Source: Pseudomonadota bacterium
GTDB lineage: Bacteria; Pseudomonadota; Alphaproteobacteria; UBA2136; UBA6156
Assembly: GCA_009927255.1 (NCBI GenBank)
Contig: RFNJ01000084.1
Location: forward strand, 1 to 9,430
Length of the DNA stretch: 9,430 nt
Reading direction: 5' to 3'
Made by a program: the position numbers and the translations under genes. Shown piece by piece: positions 1 to 5,784 of the stretch (its first letter is position 1; each line of letters starts with the position of its first letter). The notes below the pieces were generated by a model. That model searched no databases, was not told where the DNA came from, and saw nothing but the letters and a program-made list of their open reading frames with translations.

Positions 1-1277
1 CGGCCAAGCCGAATCAGCGCCCTCCCCAAAGCCGCTATCGCCTCCCGCACCGCCACGCGGTGCCGCTCCCGCGTCAGCAATGCCGCCTCGCTGGCTCCGC
101 CGGCCACCTGTTCCACCAAAGGCTGCAACGCCGCCAGCACCCGCCCCCGCGCCCCTTCTGCCGTCAAGTCCACCGCTACAGCTGGATATTCCACCCCCCC
201 TACCTCCACCACATTCCCAAAATCCTCAACTTCGCCGCCCACCATTCGCTGCCACCACCCGCGCTTATCCCCCACCAAATCCGCCTTGCTCAGCACCACC
301 AAGCTCCGCCCCGCCACCAAAAGCTGTAACAAATCCTCATCCAACGGCGCACCCGCATCCTGCACCAACACAATCACCTCCGCCCGCGCTGCCACCGCCT
401 TGGCCCGCCGCACACCCTCGGCCTCCACCTTGTCTTCCGTCTCACGCAAACCCGCGGTATCCGCCACCAACAACGGATACCCCCCCACCTCCAACATCCC
501 CCGCACCACATCCCGCGTGGTGCCCGCGGTGGGGGAAGTTATCGCCAACTCCTGCCCACTCAAAACATTCAACAACGTGCTTTTGCCCGCGTTGGGCCGC
601 CCCACAATCGCCAACTGCAAACCATCCCGCAGCCGCACACCCGCCTGTTCAGCCTCTGCCGCCTGCAAGTCAGCTAACACCCCGCGCATCCCCGCCGCCA
701 ACGCTGGCTCCGCCAAAACCTCCAACTCTTCATCGGGGAAATCAATCGCCGCCTCCACCTGCGCCAGCAAACTCAAAATCCGGCTGCGCCAACTCTCAAA
801 CCTCTCTCCCAACGCCCCATCCAGTTGGCGCAACGCCTGCCGCCGCTGGGCTTCAGTATCTGCACCAATCAAGTCGGCAAGCCCCTCCGCCGCCGTCAAA
901 TCCAACTTGCCGTTCAGCACCGCCCGCCGGGTAAACTCCCCCGCCAGCGCCAACCGCACATCATCCATCCCACACAGCTCATCCAACACCCGCCGCACCA
1001 CCGCCCGCCCGCCATGGCAATGCAACTCCACCACATCTTCACCGGTAAAGCTGGCCGGCGCCCTAAATCCCATCGCCAACCCTGCATCAACTTCTTCGTC
1101 ACCCGCCAGCATCTTACCCCACACCACCCGCCGTACGTCAGCCCCCACCAGCTTCGGAAAAACCATCGCCCCCGCCACCCACGCCGCTGGCCCACTTAAG
1201 CGAATAACCGCCACCCCACTCGGCAACGCCCCGCTGGCCAGCGCCACAATGGTGTCACCGTCACGATATCTCTCCAT
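1..1277 (-). CDS. mnmE: tRNA uridine-5-carboxymethylaminomethyl modification GTPase MnmE (TrmE), 3' end outside window
   Basis: MnmE works with MnmG in the cytoplasm to place the (carboxymethyl)aminomethyl group on the wobble uridine of certain tRNAs, using tetrahydrofolate-bound one-carbon units and GTP. The 425 visible residues start MERYRDGDTIVALASG and follow the family in order: N-terminal folate-binding domain (about 1-120, with SFTGEDVVELHCHGG near 76-90), helical domain (GEFTRRAVLNGKLDL near 113-127), then the inserted G domain. The G domain shows G1 GRPNAGKS (226-233), G2 GTTRD (252-256), G3 DTAG (273-276) and G4 SKAD (330-333). The family norm at G4 is NKxD, so Ser replaces Asn here. 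The C-terminal CxGK motif lies beyond the left edge; usual length is about 440-460. The ATG at 1277 follows a GGTGGGGGG purine run and overlaps the upstream hydrolase stop by 17 bases, so the two are probably cotranscribed and translationally coupled. Confidence 0.97.
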   Translation of the reverse strand, partial: MERYRDGDTIVALASGALPSGVAVIRLSGPAAWVAGAMVFPKLVGADVRRVVWGKMLAGDEEVDAGLAMGFRAPASFTGEDVVELHCHGGRAVVRRVLDELCGMDDVRLALAGEFTRRAVLNGKLDLTAAEGLADLIGADTEAQRRQALRQLDGALGERFESWRSRILSLLAQVEAAIDFPDEELEVLAEPALAAGMRGVLADLQAAEAEQAGVRLRDGLQLAIVGRPNAGKSTLLNVLSGQELAITSPTAGTTRDVVRGMLEVGGYPLLVADTAGLRETEDKVEAEGVRRAKAVAARAEVIVLVQDAGAPLDEDLLQLLVAGRSLVVLSKADLVGDKRGWWQRMVGGEVEDFGNVVEVGGVEYPAVAVDLTAEGARGRVLAALQPLVEQVAGGASEAALLTRERHRVAVREAIAALGRALIRLG

Positions 1278-1752
1278 CGCCCCCCACCAATCGTTGCTTA
1301 AATTGCCGCGCCATCACCCGCAGCCCCGCATCACGCTGCGCCGGCCCACCACTGCTCCCCACCAGCCGCTCATCCACGGTAAAATCCACCCCCGCATCCC
1401 ATAACTGAAACCCAATCGCCGCCACACACGCATCCGCATCCATCCCCACCAACGTCCAACGGTCAGCCAGCTCTTTCAACTTCTCAATCTGCTCCGGCAA
1501 CAACCCATACCTGTCCCACCGGTCCCACACCTGTACCTTAGCCGTGCTAATAAACGCCAGCTTCGCCGCCAGCCCTTCATTTTGCAGCTCTTTATAGTTC
1601 AATTTCCGCTCAAAGAGCGACCCCTTATGATGAAAAAACCGCGTCGCCACCACCACTTCATGCTGAATAAATGCCGCCTGAATCCCCGCCGCCAGCACCA
1701 AGGGCGGATTAAACGCCCGCTGCATATCAATAATCAACAGTCCACTCTTCAT
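1261..1752 (-). CDS. Isochorismatase-like cysteine hydrolase, substrate unknown
   Basis: This 163-residue protein belongs to the isochorismatase/nicotinamidase-like hydrolase fold, which uses an Asp-Lys-Cys triad. Visible signatures are the first strand GLLIIDMQ with the predicted catalytic Asp9, and GMDADACVAAIGFQLWDAG (103-121), where Cys109 is the predicted nucleophile and the helix after it is typical. Lys72 in STAKVQVWDRWDRYG is the best candidate for the triad lysine. It is slightly short for the family (usually 170-210). No feature separates isochorismatase, nicotinamidase or other amidase activity, and no siderophore or NAD genes are nearby, so the substrate cannot be named. The ATG at 1752 is preceded by AGGAAG. 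It is the first gene of a leftward pair with mnmE and diverges from hemD across 66 bp. A weak TTGGCA/CATATA pair on the minus strand, overlapping the hemD -35, could be its promoter. Confidence 0.85.
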   Translation of the reverse strand: MKSGLLIIDMQRAFNPPLVLAAGIQAAFIQHEVVVATRFFHHKGSLFERKLNYKELQNEGLAAKLAFISTAKVQVWDRWDRYGLLPEQIEKLKELADRWTLVGMDADACVAAIGFQLWDAGVDFTVDERLVGSSGGPAQRDAGLRVMARQFKQRLVGGDGEIS

Positions 1753-1780
1753 GCTTCCTATATGGCACCTCCACTAGCTT

Positions 1781-1809
1781 TTGCCAATCTCCCCAATCTC
1801 TCTTATAAC
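1781..1809 (+). promoter_or_regulatory. Predicted sigma70-type promoter of hemD, probably leaderless
   Basis: TTGCCA (1781-1786) and TATAAC (1804-1809) are separated by 17 bases, and each box matches the sigma70 consensus at five of six positions. Only nine bases separate the -10 box from the hemD ATG, so transcription would begin within a few bases of the start codon. No Shine-Dalgarno sequence is present. Confidence 0.5.
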
Positions 1810-1818
1810 CCTATCAAT

Positions 1819-2541
1819 ATGATTCTCCTCCCCCGCCCCGCCCCCCACCTTCCCCGCATCGTCGCCACTTTCCAGCAAGCGGGCATCACCAACCTGCTGC
1901 CCCTCGCCCTCTCTCACCCCAAACCTCTCCCCATCGCTGTTCCCCCAAAAACCACCGCCCTGATCCTCACCAGCAGCCTCGCCCTCCCCGCAGTCAAACA
2001 CCTCACCCACCTCCCCGCCTATTGCGTCGGTCCCGCCACCGCCCAAGCCGCCCAACAAGCTGGCTTCACAGTAGCCCACACCGGCACCAACAACGCCGCC
2101 TCACTGGCAACCGAAATCCGAGGTCTCAACCTCCCGCCCCAAAATTTTCTCCACCCCCACGGCAACCACACAATCCCCTTAACATCTTTTTTTCCTCCAT
2201 CACTCCACCACTCCACCACTCCATCACTTACTCATACCTATACCCCCCTCCTCGCCTACCAAACTCAACGCATCACCACCCTCCCCACCACACTCATCCC
2301 CCAACTCCAAAACATCACTACCATTTGCCTTTTTTCTGCTGGCAGCACCACCCACCTCGCCAAACTGCTCAAACCCCACCAACATCTCCTCAACCAAAAC
2401 CTAACCACCTACTGCTTCTCCCCCGCCGTTACCCAAGCCGCCCATCCCTTCTTCCCCAACCTAGAAACCATCAAAACCCCCTCTCTCACCACCCTCCTCC
2501 AAACCATTAAAAATCCAAATAAAAACTCTGCCGAAGCCTAA
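1819..2541 (+). CDS. hemD: Uroporphyrinogen-III synthase
   Basis: HemD cyclises hydroxymethylbilane to uroporphyrinogen III, inverting ring D, the step before HemE. The 240-residue protein is a divergent member of this weakly conserved family. It opens with the typical ILLPRP, then ALILTSSLAL (first-domain strand), YCVGPATAQAAQQAGF (matching the VG..TA..A...GF signature) and GTNNAASLA. After the linker come LAYQT, CLFSAGST (the FFSPSS region) and CFSPAVTQAA near the end. Composition is strongly skewed to Pro, His, Thr and Gln by the C-rich strand. The ATG at 1819 is chosen because homology starts there and a promoter-like pair lies just upstream. An in-frame ATG at 1762 would add 19 residues without family resemblance and lies upstream of that promoter. 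hemC is not adjacent. The inter-domain linker holds an 8-bp tandem repeat, and the stop codon lies inside the terminator of the opposing small gene. Confidence 0.86.
   Translation: MILLPRPAPHLPRIVATFQQAGITNLLPLALSHPKPLPIAVPPKTTALILTSSLALPAVKHLTHLPAYCVGPATAQAAQQAGFTVAHTGTNNAASLATEIRGLNLPPQNFLHPHGNHTIPLTSFFPPSLHHSTTPSLTHTYTPLLAYQTQRITTLPTTLIPQLQNITTICLFSAGSTTHLAKLLKPHQHLLNQNLTTYCFSPAVTQAAHPFFPNLETIKTPSLTTLLQTIKNPNKNSAEA
2201..2232. repeat. Short 8-bp tandem repeat inside hemD
   Basis: CACTCCAC occurs at 2201-2208 and 2209-2216, followed by CACTCCAT at 2217-2224 and a decayed copy CACTTACT at 2225-2232. A run of seven T ends 18 bases upstream (2177-2183). It encodes the stretch LHHSTTPSLTH in the linker between the two HemD domains. 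The unit length is not a multiple of three, so gain or loss of one unit would shift the hemD frame. Confidence 0.75.
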
Positions 2542-2553
2542 GCCCCGGCAGAG
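2515..2553 (-). terminator. Rho-independent terminator of the 53-residue gene, overlapping the hemD 3' end
   Basis: Read on the minus strand, an 8-bp perfect stem CTCTGCCG / CGGCAGAG (2546-2553 with 2526-2533) closes a 12-base loop and is followed directly by a T tract (complement of 2521-2525 and of the A-rich bases before it). On the plus strand no T tract follows, so it serves the minus gene. The hemD stop codon (2539-2541) lies in the loop. Confidence 0.82.
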
Positions 2554-2575
2554 AGCAATCGTCGGCGAAAGACAG

Positions 2576-2737
2576 TTAGCTGGGCAGTTGAATCTGCCCA
2601 AACATCGCCACCACGCTGGCCAAGAAGGCCAGCAAGAGTAGAACGACCACAGCAGTCTCAATCCCTGAGACCTTCCGTGGCGGCTTGTTTGCCTTCGCCT
2701 TTGCCGCCGCGAATAATTCGATCATTTTATTCTCCAT
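2576..2737 (-). CDS. Small single-span membrane protein, unknown function
   Basis: This 53-residue ORF starts MENKMIELFAAAKAKANKPP and has one hydrophobic segment at about residues 29-45 (TAVVVLLLLAFLASVVA), then ends FGQIQLPS. The basic, Ala/Lys-rich N-terminal half suggests an inner-membrane protein with its N terminus in the cytoplasm. No family is recognised. Support for a real gene comes from its surroundings: GGTGGAGAG five bases before the ATG at 2737, a TTGACA-containing promoter candidate at 2789-2816, and an intrinsic terminator beginning 22 bases after the stop. A second in-frame ATG at 2725 would give 49 residues but has a weaker ribosome site. Its local base composition is less C-skewed than the flanking plus genes. 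It lies alone between hemD and the HemY-like gene, on the opposite strand. Confidence 0.68.
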   Translation of the reverse strand: MENKMIELFAAAKAKANKPPRKVSGIETAVVVLLLLAFLASVVAMFGQIQLPS

Positions 2738-2788
2738 CTCTCCACCCAAACGGTTGCGAAAAAGTTAAACTAAGGTGGAGCTATTCCC

Positions 2789-2816
2789 ACCCTACCACAA
2801 TGTATACCCTTGTCAA
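2789..2816 (-). promoter_or_regulatory. Candidate promoter of the 53-residue membrane protein gene
   Basis: On the minus strand a perfect TTGACA (2816-2811) is followed after 16 bases by TAGGGT (2794-2789), which keeps the T, A and final T of the -10 consensus. It reads towards the ATG at 2737 and implies a leader of roughly 45 bases. The -10 assignment is the weak part. Confidence 0.42.
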
Positions 2817-2844
2817 CCCCCCAAATTCCCGCCAAAGTCATCCC

Positions 2845-3345
2845 ATGCTCACCCGCGCCTTTGCCATCCTCATCCTCCTCTGCGCTCTGCTCCTCTTGCT
2901 TATACAAGCCAGCACTCCCCAACCGATCACCCTCACCTGGGGCCCGCCCGAATCTCCTCAAACCTACACCACCAGCCTCACCATCGCCGTCGTTGGCCTC
3001 CTCGCCCTCCTCGTCGCCTTGTTCTGCTTCTGCTACAGCCTTCTTTATGCTTCACTCATTCCCAGTAAAATCAGCCAACATCTCGCACACCGCCAACATC
3101 AAGCCCATCTCAATGCTCTTCTTCATATCCTCACCAACCTTGCCCTTAACCAACCCCAAAAGGCCCAAAAACACACCAAAAACCTCTCCCCCGAAGATCC
3201 CCTCACCCAACTCCTCAATCTCCAGCTTGGCAAGCTAACTGCTCCCGAAGTTGAAGCCCTCACCACTCACCCCATCCTCGGCCCCCTCGCCAAAGAAAAA
3301 CAAGCCCTCAACCACCTGCTCCCCGATGAAAAATCCACCCCCTGA
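2845..3345 (+). CDS. Short HemY N-terminal-domain-like membrane protein
   Basis: The 166-residue protein starts MLTRAFAILILLCALLLLL, a membrane span at about 4-21. A short outside loop follows with PITLTWG (27-33), then a second span at about 44-70 (TSLTIAVVGLLALLVALF), and a cytoplasmic helical tail that includes LSPEDPLTQLLNLQLGKL. Two spans flanking a PxTLxW loop, followed by helical repeats with a PxDPL turn, are the layout of the HemY_N domain of proteobacterial HemY, a heme-operon membrane protein with TPR-like repeats and no proven enzymatic role (unrelated to the Bacillus HemY oxidase). Typical HemY is about 400 residues, so this would be a strongly shortened form. The ATG at 2845 has no clear ribosome site; it is chosen because the first span begins there. 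Its end overlaps the Smr gene by 20 bases. It could instead be an unrelated two-span protein. Confidence 0.6.
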   Translation: MLTRAFAILILLCALLLLLIQASTPQPITLTWGPPESPQTYTTSLTIAVVGLLALLVALFCFCYSLLYASLIPSKISQHLAHRQHQAHLNALLHILTNLALNQPQKAQKHTKNLSPEDPLTQLLNLQLGKLTAPEVEALTTHPILGPLAKEKQALNHLLPDEKSTP

Positions 3346-3889
3346 CCTCACCGTGTGGCTCGCCGAAACCACCACCGTCACCCCCCTTGGCCAAAAAGCT
3401 AAATCAACCAACCCTCCTAAACCATCTGAATATCCCTCTCAACTAGCCCCCGAACTTACCGAAAGCCAAAAGCAAGCTCAACAACGCGCCATTCGCGGTT
3501 GGAATCACACCAACCCTATCCCCATCACCCACAACACTGCAAATCTCATTGCTGGCCATACCCCAGGAATGGACAAAAACATCCTCAAACAACTCAGCCA
3601 AGGTGAACTAAGGCCCACCGCCGTGCTCGATCTCCACGGCCTTGGCGAAGGCGACGCCTGGCTCGAACTGATGGACTTTCTCCATGAAGCCATTCGCCAA
3701 GACCACCGCACTTGCCTCATTATTCATGGCAAAGGCACTGGCTACGGCCCCCATAAAAACATGGGCGTTATCAAATTCCAAATGGCTACTTGGCTTGCAG
3801 GTCATCCTCAAACCCTTGCCTTTCATACAGCTCAACCCTTCGATGGCGGCACCGGCGCCATCTATGTCTACCTCAAACAGCCTCTCTAA
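3326..3889 (+). CDS. Smr-domain (MutS2 C-terminal-like) putative endonuclease
   Basis: Smr domains bind and often nick nucleic acids; in stand-alone bacterial forms the substrate (branched DNA or RNA in stalled ribosome complexes) is mostly unproven. The 187-residue protein has a low-complexity, charged N-terminal half (1-75), a linker HTPGMDKNILKQLSQGEL (78-95), and a complete Smr domain at about 98-185. Visible motifs are LDLHG (101-105), HGKGTGYG (134-141) and GGTGAIYVYL (174-183). The PG.D....L..G linker before LDLHG is usual in alphaproteobacterial Smr proteins. The ATG at 3326 overlaps the end of the HemY-like gene by 20 bases and has no Shine-Dalgarno sequence, so coupled translation is likely. 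A start further upstream would read deeper into the neighbour. No terminator is visible before the hemE spacer. Confidence 0.92.
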   Translation: MKNPPPDLTVWLAETTTVTPLGQKAKSTNPPKPSEYPSQLAPELTESQKQAQQRAIRGWNHTNPIPITHNTANLIAGHTPGMDKNILKQLSQGELRPTAVLDLHGLGEGDAWLELMDFLHEAIRQDHRTCLIIHGKGTGYGPHKNMGVIKFQMATWLAGHPQTLAFHTAQPFDGGTGAIYVYLKQPL

Positions 3890-4128
3890 CATTCAAACTT
3901 TCCCACAACCCCCACTCACAACAACAACACCTCTCCTTTTCCTCTTTTTCACCTATCTTACCCCCTAACTTTCCCACAACCCCATCAACAACTATCACCA
4001 TAATTTAAAATAACTTTCCCTCTTTTCCCACACTTCCCCTAATACAATACACCCTCCTTCTCTTAAATCTTTTATTAAAAAATCTAAACATACTTGGGTT
4101 TCCCCCCAACATCCCGTATAAAGTCTTC
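3890..4128. other. AT-rich spacer before hemE with direct repeats
   Basis: No gene is visible in these 239 bases. The region is poor in G and rich in A, C and T. It contains a perfect 17-base direct repeat AACTTTCCCACAACCCC at 3896-3912 and 3967-3983, and a shortened AACTTTCCC at 4012-4020. The word TTTCCCACA, one mismatch from the DnaA-box consensus TTWTNCACA, occurs at 3899-3907, 3970-3978 and 4024-4032. The most AT-rich part is 4061-4090, with TTAA at 4063-4066 and 4075-4078. The hemE promoter candidate occupies the right end. No intrinsic terminator for the Smr operon is seen. Confidence 0.7.
4094..4122 (+). promoter_or_regulatory. Predicted promoter of hemE, probably leaderless
   Basis: TTGGGT (4094-4099) and TATAAA (4117-4122) are 17 bases apart. 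The -10 box is strong and the -35 box keeps TTG. Six bases separate the -10 box from the ATG at 4129, so the first transcribed base would fall at or next to the A of the start codon. No ribosome binding site is present. Confidence 0.48.
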
Positions 4129-5214
4129 ATGCCAACCACCATTCAATCGCATATTCCTCTTGTTGCCGCCCTTCATCACCAACCCTTGGCAACCCCTCCG
4201 CTTTGGTTGATGCGCCAAGCAGGTCGCTATCTCCCCGAGTACCGCGTCGTCCGCAGCAAATTTCCCAACTTTATCCAATTCTGTCTTACCCCAAACGCAG
4301 CAACCGAAGTCACCATCCAGCCTGTCAACCGCTTCAACCTCAGTGCCGCAATTATTTTTTCTGATATCCTCACCATCCCCCACGCCCTTGGCCACACTGT
4401 TACCTTCACCGAAGGCCACGGTCCCCACGTCGAGCCCTTCACTTCTACCAACCAACTCACCCAACTTATCCACAACCTTCCCACAATCACCGAAAAACTT
4501 GCCCCCGTCAGTCAAACTGTCCACCAAACCCGCCAAGCCCTCCCAGCCGATAAAGCCGTCATCGGTTTCTCAGGCGGCCCCTTCACACTGGCTTGCTATA
4601 TGTGCGATGCCAAACCCAGCCAAGGCATCCCCAACACCCTCACATTGATGCAACAAGACTCCCAAACCTTCACCCAACTATTAAACATCCTCACCCAAGC
4701 CTGCACCAGCTACCTCGCCAGCCAAATCCAAGCTGGTGCCAACGCCATCCAACTGTTCGAAAGCTGGGCCCTCGCCTGCCCCCAATCCCACTACACCCAA
4801 GCTGTTATCCAACCGCTCCTCACCATCAGCAAAGCCCTCAAACAGCAGTTCCCCACAACCCCCATCATCCTCTTTCCCCGCGGCGCCACCCAAGCCCAAC
4901 TGCAAGAAATCACCAGCTATCACTACCAGAATCCTCAGGGCACCTTCAACAGTCTTTCGCTCTCCACCGAAGCCAACCTCGCCTGGGCACACCAAGTCCT
5001 CCAACCCCAAGTTGCCATCCAAGGCAATCTCGACCCCCTCCTGATGACTGGCCCGCGTGATGAAATGCTCAAAGCCGCTACCCAGATGCTCAATACTACT
5101 GCCATTAAACCCGGCTACATCGTCAACCTCGGCCACGGCCTCACCCCCCAAACCAACCCCGACAACGTCCAAGCCCTCTCCGACCTCGTCCACACCTGGC
5201 AACCACCCAAGTAA
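4129..5214 (+). CDS. hemE: Uroporphyrinogen decarboxylase
   Basis: HemE removes the four acetate carboxyls of uroporphyrinogen III to give coproporphyrinogen III, in the cytoplasm and without a cofactor. The 361-residue protein is complete and close to the usual length (about 340-360). It has the N-terminal signature PPLWLMRQAGRYLPEYR (24-39, substrate-binding Arg29 and Arg33), FSDILTIPHALG (77-88, Asp79 matching the catalytic Asp86 of the human enzyme), GFSGGPFTLACYM (146-158, Tyr157), QLFESWA (208-214, Ser212), ILFPRGA, IQGNLDP (297-303) and VNLGHGLTP (332-340, His336). All key residues are kept. The ATG at 4129 begins just ahead of the conserved region and is supported by the promoter position. 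It converges with the SH3-domain gene across nine bases, leaving no room for a separate terminator. A perfect DnaA-box word TTATCCACA occurs within the gene at 4466-4474. Confidence 0.98.
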   Translation: MPTTIQSHIPLVAALHHQPLATPPLWLMRQAGRYLPEYRVVRSKFPNFIQFCLTPNAATEVTIQPVNRFNLSAAIIFSDILTIPHALGHTVTFTEGHGPHVEPFTSTNQLTQLIHNLPTITEKLAPVSQTVHQTRQALPADKAVIGFSGGPFTLACYMCDAKPSQGIPNTLTLMQQDSQTFTQLLNILTQACTSYLASQIQAGANAIQLFESWALACPQSHYTQAVIQPLLTISKALKQQFPTTPIILFPRGATQAQLQEITSYHYQNPQGTFNSLSLSTEANLAWAHQVLQPQVAIQGNLDPLLMTGPRDEMLKAATQMLNTTAIKPGYIVNLGHGLTPQTNPDNVQALSDLVHTWQPPK

Positions 5215-5223
5215 ACAGCAAGT

Positions 5224-5769
5224 CTAATCCACCATCTCTAACTGCGTCTTCACCACCCACCCCTTATACCCCCCCGCCTCCACCCTACAAAACCCACTTG
5301 CCTCGCAGTCATCTAACTCCACCACCACCCCTGGCGCCAACCGTGCCATTGCCACCGCATCAGGCTGGCCACGCCGCAATAACTTTATCGGTTCCTTCCC
5401 CCCCACCAACGCGGTTTTCTTGGCCGAAACCATCCCCACATACGCCCAGCCCTCCTCACCCTCCACATCGCGCAACTTAAAGTAATTATCATAGCGCGCC
5501 AGTAACTGCACCGGATACCCCGCCCGCGTATAAACCCACAAAATCGGATACTGGTTCCCCGGCCCACTGCGCACATTCACCTCCGCCTTCTTCAGGCTGG
5601 CAAAGCGCGGAAATCCCTTGGTCGCCAGCACCGCCAAGCTCTCCTCCTCATCCGGCTGCGGCCCCACTTCGGCCAAGGCCTCCGCCTCATCATCCTGTGC
5701 CCACGTTACTGAAAAAACAGCCCCCCAAGAAGCCACCACCAGAAAAACCAACAACCAACGCAAAATCAT
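5224..5769 (-). CDS. Exported bacterial SH3-domain protein
   Basis: The 181-residue protein has a clear signal peptide: MILRWLLVFLVVASWGAVFSV, with likely cleavage after TWA before QDDEAEA. An acidic linker follows, then a bacterial SH3 domain at about residues 47-108, seen in ASLKKAEVNVRSGPGNQYPI, VQLLARYDNYFKLRDVEGEEGWAY and GMVSAKK. A second, weaker repeat at about 120-180 ends GYKGWVVKTQL. Such domains bind peptidoglycan or proteins in the periplasm; the partner is unknown. Two cysteines (DDCEASGFC) could form a disulfide. The ATG at 5769 is preferred because GGGTGG lies just upstream; a GTG at 5778 would sit inside that site. It follows comM by 15 bases, so it is very likely cotranscribed with it, though the functional link is unclear. 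It converges with hemE. Confidence 0.87.
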   Translation of the reverse strand: MILRWLLVFLVVASWGAVFSVTWAQDDEAEALAEVGPQPDEEESLAVLATKGFPRFASLKKAEVNVRSGPGNQYPILWVYTRAGYPVQLLARYDNYFKLRDVEGEEGWAYVGMVSAKKTALVGGKEPIKLLRRGQPDAVAMARLAPGVVVELDDCEASGFCRVEAGGYKGWVVKTQLEMVD

Positions 5770-5784
5770 AAAAGCCACCCTACC

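Noticed and set aside
286..1404. Long open frames on the plus strand across mnmE and the hydrolase gene (including one of 372 residues)
   Set aside because: They lie antisense to clearly conserved MnmE. Their products are low-complexity Ser/Pro/Ala/Thr text produced by the C-rich strand.
1762..1818. Longer hemD start at ATG 1762
   Set aside because: The extra 19 residues have no family resemblance and the best promoter lies downstream of that ATG.
2655..2671. GTCTCA / TGAGAC inverted repeat inside the 53-residue gene
   Set aside because: It is only 6 bp, lies within coding sequence and has no T tract or conserved context.
4063..4078. TTAA-N8-TTAA resembling a CtrA site
   Set aside because: The CtrA consensus has a seven-base spacer. 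This one has eight, and the region is AT-rich, so chance is likely.
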